From contig NZ_JACVAQ010000001.1 in the NCBI RefSeq assembly GCF_014851905.1, positions 868,001-932,000 on the forward strand: DNA of 64,000 nucleotides, given 5' to 3'. The DNA comes from Pseudomonas sp. PDM14 (GTDB taxonomy: Bacteria; Pseudomonadota; Gammaproteobacteria; Pseudomonadales; Pseudomonadaceae). How positions within the stretch are numbered: the first letter of the stretch is position 1; each line of letters starts with the position of its first letter. A model generated the notes under the pieces. That model was not told the DNA's origin. It ran no database searches and saw nothing but the letters and a program-made list of their open reading frames with translations. The translations under genes were made by a program, and so were the position numbers. Positions 1 through 9,793 of this stretch are shown here, one piece after another.

Positions 1-92
1 TTTTTCGTTTCTGCCTGCCGAAGATTTATCGGCCAGGCTGGAACTTGCCCCCTGCGCCATACTCTGAGCCGCACTGCCCCATGAGGTGATCA

Positions 93-2729
93 ATGCGCGC
101 CAGCCCCGATCAACCGCACAACCCGCCCGCCTCCGCCCTCAACCCCAGACTCCTGCTCTGGCGCCAACGCATCAGCCAGTACCGCCAACCGCTCGGCCTG
201 CTGCTGGCCCTGCTGCTGTTCGGCATCGCCCTGATCGCCTGCCACCACCTGCTCGATGAACTCGACCCCGCTGCCCTGCGTCAGTCGCTGCTGGCCGTGC
301 CGAGCGTCGATCTGTTCGGCGCACTGGCGCTGACGGCGCTCGGCTTCGTCGCCCTGCTCGGCTACGAATGGTCGGCCAGCCGCTATGCCGACGTGCAACT
401 GCCCGGTCGCATCCTCGCCCTCGGCGGTTTCTGCGCCTTCGCCATCGGCAATGCGGTGGGGCTGTCGATGCTCTCCGGCGGCTCGGTGCGCTACCGCCTC
501 TACGCCCGTCACGGCAGCGGCTACGCCGAAGTCGCACGGATGACCCTGTTCGCCAGCCTGTCGCTGGGCTGCACGCTGCCGATCCTCGCCGCGCTCGCCA
601 GCCTCAGCGACCTGCCGGGCGCCGCCACAGCGCTGGGGCTCTCCGAAACCGTGCTGGCCACGCTGTCGGGCCTGGTTCTGCTGGGCGCCGCCGCCCTGGC
701 ATTCACCCTGCAGCGCGCCCGACTGGCCGAGCAGCCCTACCGGGACAGCCTGCTGGTCAGCGTGCACAAACGCATCCTGCGCCTGCCCGGCGCGCGGCTC
801 TCCCTGCTGCAGCTGTTCATCACCGCCCTGGATGTCAGCGCCGCAGCCGGCGTGCTCTACCTGCTGCTGCCCGAAGCGCCGCCGTTCGGCATCTTCCTGC
901 TGGTGTACCTGCTGGCCCTCGCCGCGGGTGTGCTCAGCCATGTGCCTGGCGGGGTCGGCGTGTTCGAAGCGGTGCTGCTCGCCGCCTTTGCCGACACGCT
1001 CGGCGCCGCGCCCCTGGCCGCCGCACTGCTGCTCTATCGCCTCATCTATATCGTCCTGCCGTTACTGCTGGCATGCGTGCTGCTGTTGCTGATCGAGGCC
1101 CGGCGCCTGCTGCCGAGTAGCCAGGCCTTGCGCACGGCGTCGGGCATGGCCGCGCCAGTGCTGGCCCTGCTGGTGTTTTTCTCTGGCGTGGTGCTGCTGT
1201 TCTCCGGGGTGACGCCGGTGATCGACCAGCGCCTGGCGCACCTCGGCTTTCTGATCCCGCACCGCCTGATCGACGCCTCGCACTTCGGCGCCAGCCTGAT
1301 TGGCATGCTCTGCCTGTTGCTGGCCCAGGGCCTGCGTCGGCGCCTGTCCGCCGCCTGGGTGCTGACCCTGACCCTGCTGCTGGCCGGCGTGGTGCTGTCG
1401 CTGCTCAAGGGCTTCGACTGGGAACAGGCCATCCTGCTGAGCCTGGTCGCCGGGCTGCTGGCGTTGTTCCGGCCGTCGTTCTACCGCCGCAGCCGCCTGC
1501 TCGACCTGCCTGTTTCGCCGCTGTACATGGTCGCCAGCCTCTGCGTGCTGGCCGCTTCGGTCTGGCTGCTGCTGTTCGCCTATCAGGATGTGCCCTACGA
1601 GCATGAGCTCTGGTGGCAGTTCGCCCTGGATGGCAACGCCCCGCGCGGCCTGCGTGCCGCACTCGGCAGCGCCGCGCTGCTGGCCGGTACGGTACTGGCC
1701 TGGCTGCTGCGCGCCACGCCACCGGCGATCCACCTGCCCACCGAGCAGGAGCTGAACCAGGCGGCGCAGATCATCCAGCGCTCCGACCAGGCCGATGGCG
1801 GCCTCGCCCTGACCGGCGACAAGGCCCTGCTGTTCCACGCCGACGGCAGCGCCTTCCTCATGTACGCACGCCGCTCGCGCAGCATGATCGCCCTGTTCGA
1901 CCCCATCGGCCCGGCGCAGCAGCGCGCCGAGCTGATCTGGCAGTTCCGTGACCTCTGCGACCTGCACCATGCGCGCCCGGTGTTCTATCAAGTGCGCGCG
2001 GAGAACCTGCCCTTCTACATGGACATCGGCCTGAGCGCGGTGAAACTCGGTGAAGAAGCCCGCGTCGACCTGCAACGTTTCGATCTCGATAGCACCGGCA
2101 AGGCCATGAAGGACCTGCGCTACACCTGGAACCGCGGCCAGCGCGACGGCCTCAGCCTGGAGTTCCATGCCCCCGGCGAAGCGCCGCTGACAGAGCTGCA
2201 GGAAATTTCCGATAGCTGGCTGAGCGGCAAGAACGTGCGCGAGAAAGGCTTCTCCCTCGGCCGTTTCGACCCAGCCTACCTGCGCCATTTCCGTATCGTG
2301 GTGGTGCGTGTCGAAGGCCGCGCCGTGGCCTTCGCCAACCTGCTGGAAACCGACAGCGCTGAACTGGCCAGCCTTGACCTGATGCGCATGCGCCCCGACG
2401 CGCCGAAGCTGACCATGGAATTCCTCATGCTCGGCCTGCTGCTGCACTTCAAGGAGCGCGGCTTCAATCACTTCAGCCTGGGCATGGTGCCGTTGTCCGG
2501 CCTGCAGCCACGCCGTGGCGCGCCGCTGACCCAGCGCCTCGGTGCCCTGGTGTTCCAGCGCGGCGAGGCGCTGTACAACTTCCAGGGCCTGCGCCGCTTC
2601 AAGGACAAGTTCCAGCCTCACTGGGAGCCGCGTTACATGGCGGTGCCCGCCGGGCTGGACCCGCTGGTGGCGCTGGCCGATACCGCCACCCTGATTGCCG
2701 GCGGGCTGACCGGCCTGGTCAAACGCTGA
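93..2729 (+). CDS. mprF: MprF-type phosphatidylglycerol aminoacyltransferase/flippase
   Basis: This 878-residue protein has the two-part MprF layout. Residues about 25-545 are a dense series of hydrophobic helices (flippase part), and residues about 560-860 form a soluble GNAT-like domain (DUF2156) that transfers an amino acid from aminoacyl-tRNA to phosphatidylglycerol at the inner membrane. The product lowers negative surface charge and gives resistance to cationic peptides and acid. The ATG has a GAGGTGA ribosome site just upstream. The length fits the P. aeruginosa enzyme, which makes alanyl-PG, so alanine is the likelier amino acid here, but this cannot be read from sequence alone. The next gene starts 7 bases downstream, so the two are probably one operon. 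Confidence 0.93.
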   Translation: MRASPDQPHNPPASALNPRLLLWRQRISQYRQPLGLLLALLLFGIALIACHHLLDELDPAALRQSLLAVPSVDLFGALALTALGFVALLGYEWSASRYADVQLPGRILALGGFCAFAIGNAVGLSMLSGGSVRYRLYARHGSGYAEVARMTLFASLSLGCTLPILAALASLSDLPGAATALGLSETVLATLSGLVLLGAAALAFTLQRARLAEQPYRDSLLVSVHKRILRLPGARLSLLQLFITALDVSAAAGVLYLLLPEAPPFGIFLLVYLLALAAGVLSHVPGGVGVFEAVLLAAFADTLGAAPLAAALLLYRLIYIVLPLLLACVLLLLIEARRLLPSSQALRTASGMAAPVLALLVFFSGVVLLFSGVTPVIDQRLAHLGFLIPHRLIDASHFGASLIGMLCLLLAQGLRRRLSAAWVLTLTLLLAGVVLSLLKGFDWEQAILLSLVAGLLALFRPSFYRRSRLLDLPVSPLYMVASLCVLAASVWLLLFAYQDVPYEHELWWQFALDGNAPRGLRAALGSAALLAGTVLAWLLRATPPAIHLPTEQELNQAAQIIQRSDQADGGLALTGDKALLFHADGSAFLMYARRSRSMIALFDPIGPAQQRAELIWQFRDLCDLHHARPVFYQVRAENLPFYMDIGLSAVKLGEEARVDLQRFDLDSTGKAMKDLRYTWNRGQRDGLSLEFHAPGEAPLTELQEISDSWLSGKNVREKGFSLGRFDPAYLRHFRIVVVRVEGRAVAFANLLETDSAELASLDLMRMRPDAPKLTMEFLMLGLLLHFKERGFNHFSLGMVPLSGLQPRRGAPLTQRLGALVFQRGEALYNFQGLRRFKDKFQPHWEPRYMAVPAGLDPLVALADTATLIAGGLTGLVKR

Positions 2730-2736
2730 GGTCGAC

Positions 2737-3996
2737 ATGCGCACACATCCCTGGCGGCATCTGCTCCTGCTCATTGTCCTGGCTGCGGTCGGCATCGGCC
2801 TGCTGCTGTGGAGCCGCTCCTCGGCGCAACCGCGCCTGGAGCAGGCCGCGCTGGCCGACGGCAGTCCGGTGATCCTGGCCATTCCAGCAGCCAAGGCAAC
2901 AACGCGGGTGGCACTGCTGGTGCCGGCAGATCAAGCCCTGAGCGGCACCGAGCTGCTCGGGCTGGCCGAACACGGTGACGCGCGCATCCTGCAGATCGTG
3001 ATCAGCGCAACCGATTGCGCGACGCAGCAACAACGCCTGCAGGCCGCCAGCCGCTACCTCGACGGCGAGCCCGGCGTAGTTGCGGGCATCGGTCCCGGCG
3101 CAGCACTGGCCTGGCGCTGGCTGGCCACGCAGGGGAATGACCAAGCCAGAGCCCTGTCGATCGGCTTCAACCTGAACCAGCTCGACTGCCCCGACGCACT
3201 GCCGGCGCAGGCCCCGCACGGTCACTGGACCGCTGCCTGGAACAACAACCCGGACGACGCCAGCGCGCGCTTCGCCCGCAGCCAGGCCAATGCCGAAACC
3301 CGTATCGGCGATTACGACCTGAGCCTCAAGCAGCTATTGAGCGAGCAGCTGCAACGGCTGCTACAGGGCGAGCACGACGCCATGCCGCTGATCGAAGTAC
3401 CGGCCGCGCAGCCAGCCGACACCGTCACCCTGTTCTATTCCGGCGACGGTGGCTGGCGCGATCTCGACCGCGACGTAGCGGCGCAGTTGGCCCAGCGCGG
3501 CCTGCCAGTGGTGGGCATCGATGCGCTGCGCTACTTCTGGCAGCACAAGAGCCCGGAGCAAGGCGCCGCCGACCTCAGCCGCCTGATGCAGAGCTATCGG
3601 CAGAAATGGGGCGCCAAGCGTTTCGTGCTGATCGGCTTCTCGTTCGGCGCCGATACCCTGCCGGCCTTCTACAACCGCTTGCAGGCCTCCGACCAGCAAC
3701 AGGTCGACAGCATCATCCTGCTGGCCCTGGCGCGCAGCGGCAGTTTCGAGATCGAGGTGCAAGGCTGGCTCGGCAAGGCGGGAGCGGAAGCGCCCATCGG
3801 CCCCGAACTGCTCAAGCTGCCAGCAGCCAAGGTGCTGTGCATCTATGGCGAGGAAGAAGGCCCGGAAAGCGGCTGCACCCTTCCCGGCGCGCCTGGTGAA
3901 ATCGTCCGCCTGCCCGGCGGGCACCATTACGACGGCGACTACCCGGCCCTGGCCGAACGCCTCAAGGCAGGAATACTCAAGCGCCAGGCACAGTGA
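2737..3996 (+). CDS. AcvB/VirJ-family periplasmic serine hydrolase (alanyl-PG hydrolase partner of MprF)
   Basis: The protein has 419 residues. An N-terminal hydrophobic helix (about residues 7-27) anchors or exports it. The rest holds two VirJ-like alpha/beta-hydrolase regions; the second has the nucleophile elbow GFSFGAD at about residues 299-305 and a late GGHHYDGDY segment supplying the likely catalytic His. In P. aeruginosa the gene next to mprF encodes a periplasmic hydrolase that removes alanine from alanyl-PG, keeping the lipid level tuned. The same order and tight spacing here support that role. Substrate specificity is inferred from context. Confidence 0.85.
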   Translation: MRTHPWRHLLLLIVLAAVGIGLLLWSRSSAQPRLEQAALADGSPVILAIPAAKATTRVALLVPADQALSGTELLGLAEHGDARILQIVISATDCATQQQRLQAASRYLDGEPGVVAGIGPGAALAWRWLATQGNDQARALSIGFNLNQLDCPDALPAQAPHGHWTAAWNNNPDDASARFARSQANAETRIGDYDLSLKQLLSEQLQRLLQGEHDAMPLIEVPAAQPADTVTLFYSGDGGWRDLDRDVAAQLAQRGLPVVGIDALRYFWQHKSPEQGAADLSRLMQSYRQKWGAKRFVLIGFSFGADTLPAFYNRLQASDQQQVDSIILLALARSGSFEIEVQGWLGKAGAEAPIGPELLKLPAAKVLCIYGEEEGPESGCTLPGAPGEIVRLPGGHHYDGDYPALAERLKAGILKRQAQ

Positions 3997-4015
3997 CGCG
4001 CTGCGCCGGCTTTCC

Positions 4016-4078
4016 GTAGGGTGCGCCGTGCGCACCGGCAGCCCGTCGATGACCGCTGGTGCGCACGGCGCACCCTAC
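4016..4078. repeat. REP-like inverted repeat between convergent genes
   Basis: Two perfect 21-base inverted arms (4016-4036 and 4058-4078, core GGTGCGCCGTGCGCACC) flank a 21-base spacer. It lies between the convergent ends of the VirJ-like gene and kup and could form a long hairpin acting as a terminator for both. The same core recurs near 60405-60444 and, as a half copy, near 63543, so it looks like a dispersed repeat family of this genome. Confidence 0.8.
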
Positions 4079-4132
4079 GAAAAAGCCCGCCGACCTGCCC
4101 CCACTACGATCGTAAAGTTGCTCGGCGAGCCC

Positions 4133-6034
4133 CTAGATTTCCACCTGGGTACCCAGCTCGATCACCCGGTTCAGCGGCAGCTTGAAGAAACGCAGGTTGC
4201 CGTTGGCGTTGCGCAGCATCAGGGCGAACAGCAACTCGCGCCAGCGCGCCATGCCAAAGCGCCGGGTGCTGATCACCGTTTCCCGGCTGAGGAACCAGGT
4301 GGTGCGCATCGGGCTGAAATCCAGGTCGTTGAGGTGGCACAGGCGCAGCGCCGCCGGCACGTCCGGCTCGTCGATGAAGCCGAAATGCAGGACCACGCGG
4401 AAGAAACCGTCGCCATAGGACTCGACCTCGAAACGCCGCTCGGGGTCGACGCGCGGCTCGTCCTCGCTGACCACCGTGAGCAGCACCACCTGCTCGTGCA
4501 GCACCTGATTGTGCAGCAGGTTGTGCAGCAGCGCATGCGGCACCGCATCCGAGCGCGCGGTGAGGAAGATCGCCGTGCCCTGCACCCGATGCGGCGGCTG
4601 GCTGCGGATGCTGGCGATGAACAGTGGCAACGGCAGCGCCTGCTCGTCGAGGTGGTCGACCAACAGCTGGCGACCGCGCTTCCAGGTGGTCATGAGGATG
4701 AATAACGCGATCCCGGCGATCACCGGAAAGGCGCCGCCCTGGAAGATCTTCGGCACGTTGGCGGCGAAGAACAGGCTGTCCACCAGAAGGAAGCCAAGCA
4801 GCACCGGAATGGCCAGCCAGCGCGGGGTTTTCCACAGCAGCAGCATCACCGCCGAGACCAGGATGGTGGTGATCAGCATGGTTCCGGTAACCGCCACGCC
4901 GTAGGCCGAGGCCAGCGCCCCGGACGACTCGAAGCCGAGCACCAGCAGCACCACGGCGATCATCAGTGCCCAGTTCACCGCGCCGATGTAGATCTGCCCC
5001 TGCTCCTCGCTGGAGGTGTGCTGAATGTGCATGCGCGGGATGTAGCCGAGCTGGATGGCCTGACGCGTCAGCGAGAAGGCGCCGGAAATCACCGCCTGCG
5101 AGGCGATGATGGTCGCCAGTGCTGCCAGCCCGACCAGCGGCAGCAGCGCCCAGGACGGCGCCAATAGATAGAAGGGGTTGCGCGCCGCGTCGGGGTTTTC
5201 CAGCAGCAGCGCGCCCTGGCCGAAGTAGTTGAGCACCAGCCCCGGCAGCACTAGGAAGAACCAGGCGCGGGCAATCGGCTTGCGGCCGAAGTGGCCCATG
5301 TCCGCGTACAACGCCTCGGCACCGGTCAGCGCCAGCACCACCGCACCGAGAATCGCCACGCCAATGCCCGGATGGGCGATGAAGAAATGTACGCACCAGT
5401 ACGGATTGAGCGCCTGCAACACCTCCGGCCGCTGCACGATGCCATGCACGCCCAGCGCACCGAGCACCACGAACCACAGCACCATCACCGGGCCGAACAG
5501 CGTGCCGATGCGCGCCGTGCCGTGCTTCTGGATCAGGAACAGGCCGATCAGCAGGATCAGCGACAGCGGCACCACCCAGTGATCGACGCCGTCGAACGCC
5601 ACCTGCAGCCCCTCGACCGCCGAGAGCACCGAGATCGCCGGGGTGATCATGCTGTCTCCGTAGAACAGCGCCGCGCCGAACAACCCGCAGAACACCAGCG
5701 CCTTGCTCAGCCGCGGGTAGGCCGTCGTGGCCCGCCGCGCCAACGCCAGCACCGCCATCGCCCCGCCCTCGCCCTGGTTGTCGGCGCGCAGGATGAACGA
5801 CACGTACTTGATCGACACCACCCAGATCAGCGACCAGAAGATCAACGACAACACGCCGAGCACGCCCTCGGGGTTGGTCTGCACACCGTAGCGCCCGGAG
5901 AACACCTCCTTGAGCGTGTACAACGGGCTGGTACCGATATCGCCGTAGACCACCCCGGCAGCCGCCACCAGCAGGCCCACCGAAGCCGAAAGCCCCTGGG
6001 CTGGCGCGTGCCGGTCTACGCTGACTTCACTCAT
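4133..6034 (-). CDS. kup: Kup-type low-affinity potassium transporter
   Basis: This 633-residue integral membrane protein carries the family start signature, including [17 protein letters not shown] and the DNQGEGG motif, followed by about 12 membrane helices and a hydrophilic C-terminal region of about 170 residues. Kup proteins import potassium by proton symport. The chosen start (MSEVSVDRH) is 19 codons inside the longest open frame and fits family length. The gene reads away from rimO; about 290 bases separate the two starts and must hold both promoters. Kup next to rimO and mprF is the P. aeruginosa order, except that the cytochrome b561 gene found there is absent. Confidence 0.95.
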   Translation of the reverse strand: MSEVSVDRHAPAQGLSASVGLLVAAAGVVYGDIGTSPLYTLKEVFSGRYGVQTNPEGVLGVLSLIFWSLIWVVSIKYVSFILRADNQGEGGAMAVLALARRATTAYPRLSKALVFCGLFGAALFYGDSMITPAISVLSAVEGLQVAFDGVDHWVVPLSLILLIGLFLIQKHGTARIGTLFGPVMVLWFVVLGALGVHGIVQRPEVLQALNPYWCVHFFIAHPGIGVAILGAVVLALTGAEALYADMGHFGRKPIARAWFFLVLPGLVLNYFGQGALLLENPDAARNPFYLLAPSWALLPLVGLAALATIIASQAVISGAFSLTRQAIQLGYIPRMHIQHTSSEEQGQIYIGAVNWALMIAVVLLVLGFESSGALASAYGVAVTGTMLITTILVSAVMLLLWKTPRWLAIPVLLGFLLVDSLFFAANVPKIFQGGAFPVIAGIALFILMTTWKRGRQLLVDHLDEQALPLPLFIASIRSQPPHRVQGTAIFLTARSDAVPHALLHNLLHNQVLHEQVVLLTVVSEDEPRVDPERRFEVESYGDGFFRVVLHFGFIDEPDVPAALRLCHLNDLDFSPMRTTWFLSRETVISTRRFGMARWRELLFALMLRNANGNLRFFKLPLNRVIELGTQVEI

Positions 6035-6324
6035 ACCTGACTCCGAACGGAAAGTGGCGCAGATGCTGCGCCGGAAGTGGCATCGAAACAAGCGTAGAAG
6101 AGCGCCTGAAGAACCTCTGCAAAAGCTGGCGAGGGAGCGAAATCCGCCGGAAACGCGTCATGCACGGGGTGTGCGTAAACATGTGGCATAACCGAGCGCA
6201 GCCGTTTTCCAGGGCTTGCCTGGCGGTCATCGTTCCGGGCTGGTAAAGCCCGTGACCTGCCGCTAGAATTGCGCACTTTTTGATCAGAGGCGCCCCTTGA
6301 GCGCCCGTTCCGAGGTTAGCCCCC

Positions 6325-7647
6325 ATGTCCACCGCCGCCCCCAAAGTCGGTTTCGTCAGTCTTGGTTGCCCGAAAGCGACTGTCGACTCCGAGCGCATCC
6401 TCACCCAGCTGCGCATGGAGGGGTACCAGATCGTGCCCACCTACGAGGATGCCGACGTCGTGGTGGTCAACACCTGTGGCTTCATCGACAGCGCCAAGGC
6501 CGAATCGTTGGACGTGATCGGTGAAGCCATCGCCGAGAACGGCAAGGTCATCGTCACCGGCTGCATGGGCGTGGCCGAGAACAGCATTCGCGACGTGCAC
6601 CCGAGCGTGCTCGCCGTCACCGGCCCGCAGCAGTACGAGCAGGTGGTCAATGCCGTGCACGAAGTCGTGCCGCCGAAGAAAGAGCACAACCCGCTGATCG
6701 ACCTGGTGCCGCCGCAGGGCATCAAGCTCACCCCGCGCCACTACGCCTACCTGAAGATTTCCGAAGGCTGCAACCACACCTGCAGCTTCTGCATCATCCC
6801 CTCGATGCGCGGCAAGCTGGTCAGCCGCCCGGTGGGCGACGTGCTCAGCGAGGCCGAGCGCCTGGTCAAGGCCGGGGTCAAGGAACTGCTGGTGATCAGC
6901 CAGGACACCAGCGCCTACGGCGTCGACCTCAAGTACAAGCTCGACTTCTGGAACGGCCAGCCGGTGAAGACGCGCATGCTCGAGCTGTGCGAAGCGCTGT
7001 CGGCGATGGGCGTGTGGGTGCGCCTGCACTACGTCTACCCCTACCCCAACGTCGACCACGTCATCCCGCTGATGGCCCAGGGCAAACTGCTGCCGTACCT
7101 CGACATCCCCTTCCAGCACGCCAGCCCCAACGTGCTCAAGGCGATGAAACGCCCGGCCTTCGAAGACAAGACCCTGGCGCGCATCAAGCAGTGGCGCGAG
7201 ATCTGCCCGGAGCTGACCATCCGCTCCACCTTCATCGTCGGCTTCCCCGGCGAAACCGAGGAAGACTTCCAGTACCTGCTTAACTGGCTGACCGAAGCCC
7301 AACTCGACCGCGTGGGCTGCTTCCAGTACTCCCCGGTAGACGGCGCACCGGCCAATGACCTGAACCTGGACATCGTCCCCGACGACGTCAAACAAGACCG
7401 TTGGGACCGCTTCATGGCCCACCAGCAGGCGATCAGTGCCGCGCGCCTGCAACTGAAGATCGGCCAGGAAATCGAGGTGCTGATCGACGAAGTCGACGAC
7501 CAGGGCGCGGTCGGCCGCTCCTACGCCGACGCCCCGGAAATCGACGGCAGCGTGTTCATCGACAGCACCGCCGTAAAACCGGGCGACAAGGTCCGCGTGC
7601 GCGTGGTAGATGCCGACGAATACGACCTCTGGGCCGAAGTGGTCTGA
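6325..7647 (+). CDS. rimO: Ribosomal protein S12 methylthiotransferase RimO
   Basis: RimO adds a methylthio group to a conserved aspartate of ribosomal protein S12 using two iron-sulfur clusters and radical SAM chemistry. The 440-residue protein shows the three family domains in order: an N-terminal UPF0004/MTTase domain with conserved cysteines (SLGCPK near residue 14, VNTCGF near 49, VTGCMG near 83), a radical SAM domain with CNHTCSFC near residues 151-158, and a C-terminal TRAM domain. Length is normal. A strong terminator follows directly. It is the last core gene before the integron. Confidence 0.97.
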   Translation: MSTAAPKVGFVSLGCPKATVDSERILTQLRMEGYQIVPTYEDADVVVVNTCGFIDSAKAESLDVIGEAIAENGKVIVTGCMGVAENSIRDVHPSVLAVTGPQQYEQVVNAVHEVVPPKKEHNPLIDLVPPQGIKLTPRHYAYLKISEGCNHTCSFCIIPSMRGKLVSRPVGDVLSEAERLVKAGVKELLVISQDTSAYGVDLKYKLDFWNGQPVKTRMLELCEALSAMGVWVRLHYVYPYPNVDHVIPLMAQGKLLPYLDIPFQHASPNVLKAMKRPAFEDKTLARIKQWREICPELTIRSTFIVGFPGETEEDFQYLLNWLTEAQLDRVGCFQYSPVDGAPANDLNLDIVPDDVKQDRWDRFMAHQQAISAARLQLKIGQEIEVLIDEVDDQGAVGRSYADAPEIDGSVFIDSTAVKPGDKVRVRVVDADEYDLWAEVV

Positions 7648-7660
7648 TCCCCGCAATTAA

Positions 7661-7686
7661 AAGCCCCGCCAATGCGGGGCTTTTTA
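7661..7686 (+). terminator. Rho-independent terminator after rimO
   Basis: An AAGCCCCGC/GCGGGGCTT hairpin with an AAT loop is followed by a T run. It ends the rimO transcript and, because A residues also precede the stem, could also stop leftward transcription coming from intI. Confidence 0.9.
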
Positions 7687-7774
7687 TTGCCATCGGGAAT
7701 ATGCACTCAGCCTAGGGCGCGCCCTGCGCCCCGCTTCACCGTTGGCAAATTGCACTCGAGCGCAGACCGGATAC

Positions 7775-8740
7775 TCACAGCCGGTCCAACGGACTAAGCA
7801 CCACAAGGCCGCCTCGATTGAGCACATGCGTATAGATCTGTGTGGTCTTTACATCCGCATGCCCGAGCAGCTCCTGCACCGTGCGAATGTCCTGACCACC
7901 CTCCAATAGGTGCGTGGCAAAGGAATGGCGCAACGTGTGCGGCGTTGCCAGCTTCACGATGCCTGCGCTGCGCACCGCCACCTTGAACGCACGCTGCAAG
8001 CGCTTCTCGTCGACGTGATGACGCCGACGCTTGCCACTGCGTGGATCGGTCGACAACGACTGCGCCGGAAACACGTACTGCCACGCCCATTCCCATGGCG
8101 CCCGCGGATACTTGCGCGCCAGCGCGTCCGGCAGATACACATCACCACGCTCGGCCAGCAGTTCGGCGTTATGCGCAGCCTTAACCGCCTGCATGTGTTT
8201 ACGCAGAGGCTCACGCAACCGCTGCGGCAACACCGTGACGCGGTCCTTCATGCCCTTACCATCACGCACCACTATCTGCTGCGCCGTGAAATCCACATCC
8301 TTTACCCGTAAGCGCATCACCTCCATCAAGCGCATACCCGAGCCGTACAGCAGACTGGCAATCAGCCATAACTCACCTTCCAGCTTCGCCAGTACGGCCT
8401 GCACTTCTTCCACACTTAGTACCACCGGCAAACGCACCGGCTTCTTCGCGCGCACCACCTCACCCAACCAGGGCAAGTCCAACTTCAGTACCTGCTTATA
8501 AAGAAACAGCAATGCGGCCAGCGCCTGATTCTGCGTGGATGCCGATACATCCCGTCGTACTGCAAGATCAGATAAAAACGCCTCTACCTCGGCCGCCCCC
8601 ATTTCTGCGGGGTGACGATAGGCATGGAAACGAATAAACCGACGAACCCATTCGCAATAGACGCGTTCAGTGCGAATCGAGTAGTGTTTCAAACGAATCT
8701 GCTCGCGAACTTGATCGAGCAACCGGGGCTTTCCGTCCAT
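7775..8740 (-). CDS. intI: Integron integrase IntI
   Basis: This 321-residue tyrosine recombinase inserts and excises cassettes by attI x attC and attC x attC recombination. It has an N-terminal SAM-like core-binding domain and the catalytic residues Arg (GSGMRLMEV, about residue 145), [23 protein letters not shown] with the terminal Tyr. The extra segment specific to integron integrases, absent from XerC/D, is present ([14 protein letters not shown] through the RRRHHV region, about residues 214-245). All hallmark residues are intact, so the enzyme should be active. AAGGGAG lies 9 bases before the ATG. It faces away from the cassettes, the usual integron layout. No LexA box is visible upstream. 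Confidence 0.97.
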   Translation of the reverse strand: MDGKPRLLDQVREQIRLKHYSIRTERVYCEWVRRFIRFHAYRHPAEMGAAEVEAFLSDLAVRRDVSASTQNQALAALLFLYKQVLKLDLPWLGEVVRAKKPVRLPVVLSVEEVQAVLAKLEGELWLIASLLYGSGMRLMEVMRLRVKDVDFTAQQIVVRDGKGMKDRVTVLPQRLREPLRKHMQAVKAAHNAELLAERGDVYLPDALARKYPRAPWEWAWQYVFPAQSLSTDPRSGKRRRHHVDEKRLQRAFKVAVRSAGIVKLATPHTLRHSFATHLLEGGQDIRTVQELLGHADVKTTQIYTHVLNRGGLVVLSPLDRL

Positions 8741-8799
8741 GGTGCATAACTCCCTTATGCGGTCATCCTAACCGCTACCCGCTCCAGCCTAGACAGGGA

Positions 8800-8879
8800 C
8801 AGCAAAGAGGACAAGGAATGTTATCCACCACGGCTGAAAAAGCATTACGACACCACTTGGTGTCTATTTATAGTTAGGC
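8800..8879 (+). other. attI recombination site
   Basis: The core GTTAGGC at 8873-8879 marks where the first cassette joins. It lies between the intI start and cassette 1 and lacks the R''/L'' half that attC sites have, as expected for attI. A palindrome GACACCACTTGGTGTC (8849-8864) sits just upstream. Only the core is certain; the outer limit given is approximate because accessory integrase-binding repeats cannot be placed by eye. Confidence 0.8.
8845..8874 (+). promoter_or_regulatory. Candidate cassette promoter Pc in attI
   Basis: TTACGA (8845-8850) and TATAGT (8869-8874) have an 18-base gap and resemble a sigma-70 promoter pointing into the array. The -10 overlaps the attI core, so it would be kept when cassettes change. 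The palindrome at 8849-8864 lies within the spacer and could allow repression. This is a prediction from motif fit only. Confidence 0.35.
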
Positions 8880-8890
8880 GGTATTAATTT

Positions 8891-9199
8891 TTGGACTCGG
8901 TGCAAAATATGGAAGTTGGGTTAGTCACCACACTCTCAGTATCTATTCCGCCACCACTTCGCAGCCTGCAAACTCGCCGTGGTGTCCGTGCTGGCTATCG
9001 CCCCATCGCCGCCCTGGCTGGCGCACACACGCCGTGCACAGGCGTTTTCCTGCTGCGCAGTACGGGCTTGAATGTTCGCGCTGGCTCAGCCATCGTGCCG
9101 CAACACACATCAGCGTTTGGCTTGGCCTCTCTGCCTAACAACAAGTTCAAGTCACTCGCTTCGCTCGTTGGGACTGCGTTCCGCAGCCCCTTAACTTGA
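8891..9199 (+). CDS. Cassette 1: doubtful hypothetical protein
   Basis: The open frame of 102 codons starts at TTG, has no ribosome site, and runs through the whole attC1 to stop inside it. The predicted product has no domain I recognise. The stretch RSLQTRRGVRAGYRPIAALA gives it the look of translated non-coding DNA, though similar frames do occur in other cassettes. An ATG at codon 7 would give a 96-residue version. The cassette (8874-9202, 329 bases) may be non-coding, or the first cassette may be read from the attI promoter without its own start signals. Confidence 0.3.
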   Translation: MDSVQNMEVGLVTTLSVSIPPPLRSLQTRRGVRAGYRPIAALAGAHTPCTGVFLLRSTGLNVRAGSAIVPQHTSAFGLASLPNNKFKSLASLVGTAFRSPLT

Positions 9200-9208
9200 A
9201 CGTTAGGC
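9133..9208 (+). repeat. attC1 (76 bp)
   Basis: R'' GCCTAAC at 9133-9139 and R' GTTAGGC at 9202-9208. The inner arms CAAGTTcAAG and CTTAACTTG pair with one unpaired C. This belongs to family A (CTTAA...AACGTTAG end). Confidence 0.93.
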
Positions 9209-9341
9209 GCAAAGGCATTATTGGTTTTCAACACCGAGCCAGGAAACACAATCACCGCATCTGCGCGGTGTTCCTGAATCGAATGGGCGCCTGGTAGTAG
9301 AGGCCGTTATTTGTGGCCAGCAAAGGAGTTGCTTTCAAAGA

Positions 9342-9515
9342 ATGTGCACAGCACAAATAACCTTCCGGGCCAAAACCGACACGCCGTGCGCACCGCCGGT
9401 TAAGCTCGGTGCTGGCACCATTTCCGGCGTTCGTCGGGGCAATCTAACAATTGGCTCAAGTCGTTCGCTTCGCTCACTCGGGACCGGCATAGCCGGCCCC
9501 TTAGCCAAACGTTAG
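9342..9515 (+). CDS. Cassette 2: possible 57-residue protein, or non-coding cassette
   Basis: Cassette 2 (9203-9511) has no convincing gene. The best candidate starts at ATG 9342, 13 bases after AAAGGAG (9322-9328), a wide gap, and reads through attC2 to the TAG inside the R' box. The product (MCTAQITFRAK... ending SLRSLGTGIAGPLAKR) has no recognisable domain and its last third is simply translated attC. The cassette may instead carry a promoter or small RNA. No useful frame is evident on the other strand. Confidence 0.25.
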   Translation: MCTAQITFRAKTDTPCAPPVKLGAGTISGVRRGNLTIGSSRSLRSLGTGIAGPLAKR

Positions 9516-9517
9516 GG
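9442..9517 (+). repeat. attC2 (76 bp)
   Basis: R'' ATCTAAC at 9442-9448 and R' GTTAGGG at 9511-9517. The arms TTGGCTcAAG and CTTAGCCAA pair. Compared with other family A sites (GGTT/AACC) both arms changed together (GGCT/AGCC), which supports the folded structure. Confidence 0.95.
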
Positions 9518-9588
9518 GCTCAAATAAACGCCGTGATAGCCCCTATATCAATACCTAATCACGGCACTGCAAAAACAAGGAGATAGTT

Positions 9589-9768
9589 ATGGCAAAAGGT
9601 AGCAGTGGTAGCTCCGGTGGCGGCAAAGGTAATAGCTCCGGTGGCAAAAGCAGTAGTAACTCAAGCGGTCGCGGGCCGTCCAGCCACCCAGGCCCAGGCG
9701 GTAACTGGCCAAGCACAACAGGCAATCAGTCGGGCGTCGGCCGAGGCAATGCCCCCTCTAAAGGGTAA
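9589..9768 (+). CDS. Cassette 3: 59-residue Gly/Ser-rich protein
   Basis: A short gene of 59 codons begins at ATG 9589 behind AAGGAGAT and stops at TAA 9766-9768, 25 bases before attC3. The product begins MAKGSSGSSGGGKG and ends GVGRGNAPSKG. It is almost only Gly, Ser, Asn, Lys and Pro, with repeats of the type S-S-G-G-K and a NWPSTTGNQSG segment. It has no signal peptide, no membrane helix, and should be disordered and basic. It fills the cassette (9512-9875) in the orientation and spacing expected of a real cassette gene. Function is unknown. A longer frame in another phase (9605-9799) has no ribosome site and is rejected. Confidence 0.75.
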   Translation: MAKGSSGSSGGGKGNSSGGKSSSNSSGRGPSSHPGPGGNWPSTTGNQSGVGRGNAPSKG

Positions 9769-9793
9769 GAAAATAAAGTTGAGCGTGTTGTGC

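Noticed and set aside
1062..2894. 610-codon open frame antisense to mprF
   Set aside because: Typical high-GC shadow: it has no ribosome site, spans the end of one gene and the start of the next, and has a Gln/Ala/His-rich composition with no domain.
8741..8880. LexA box in front of intI
   Set aside because: No CTG-N10-CAG is present on either strand in this interval.
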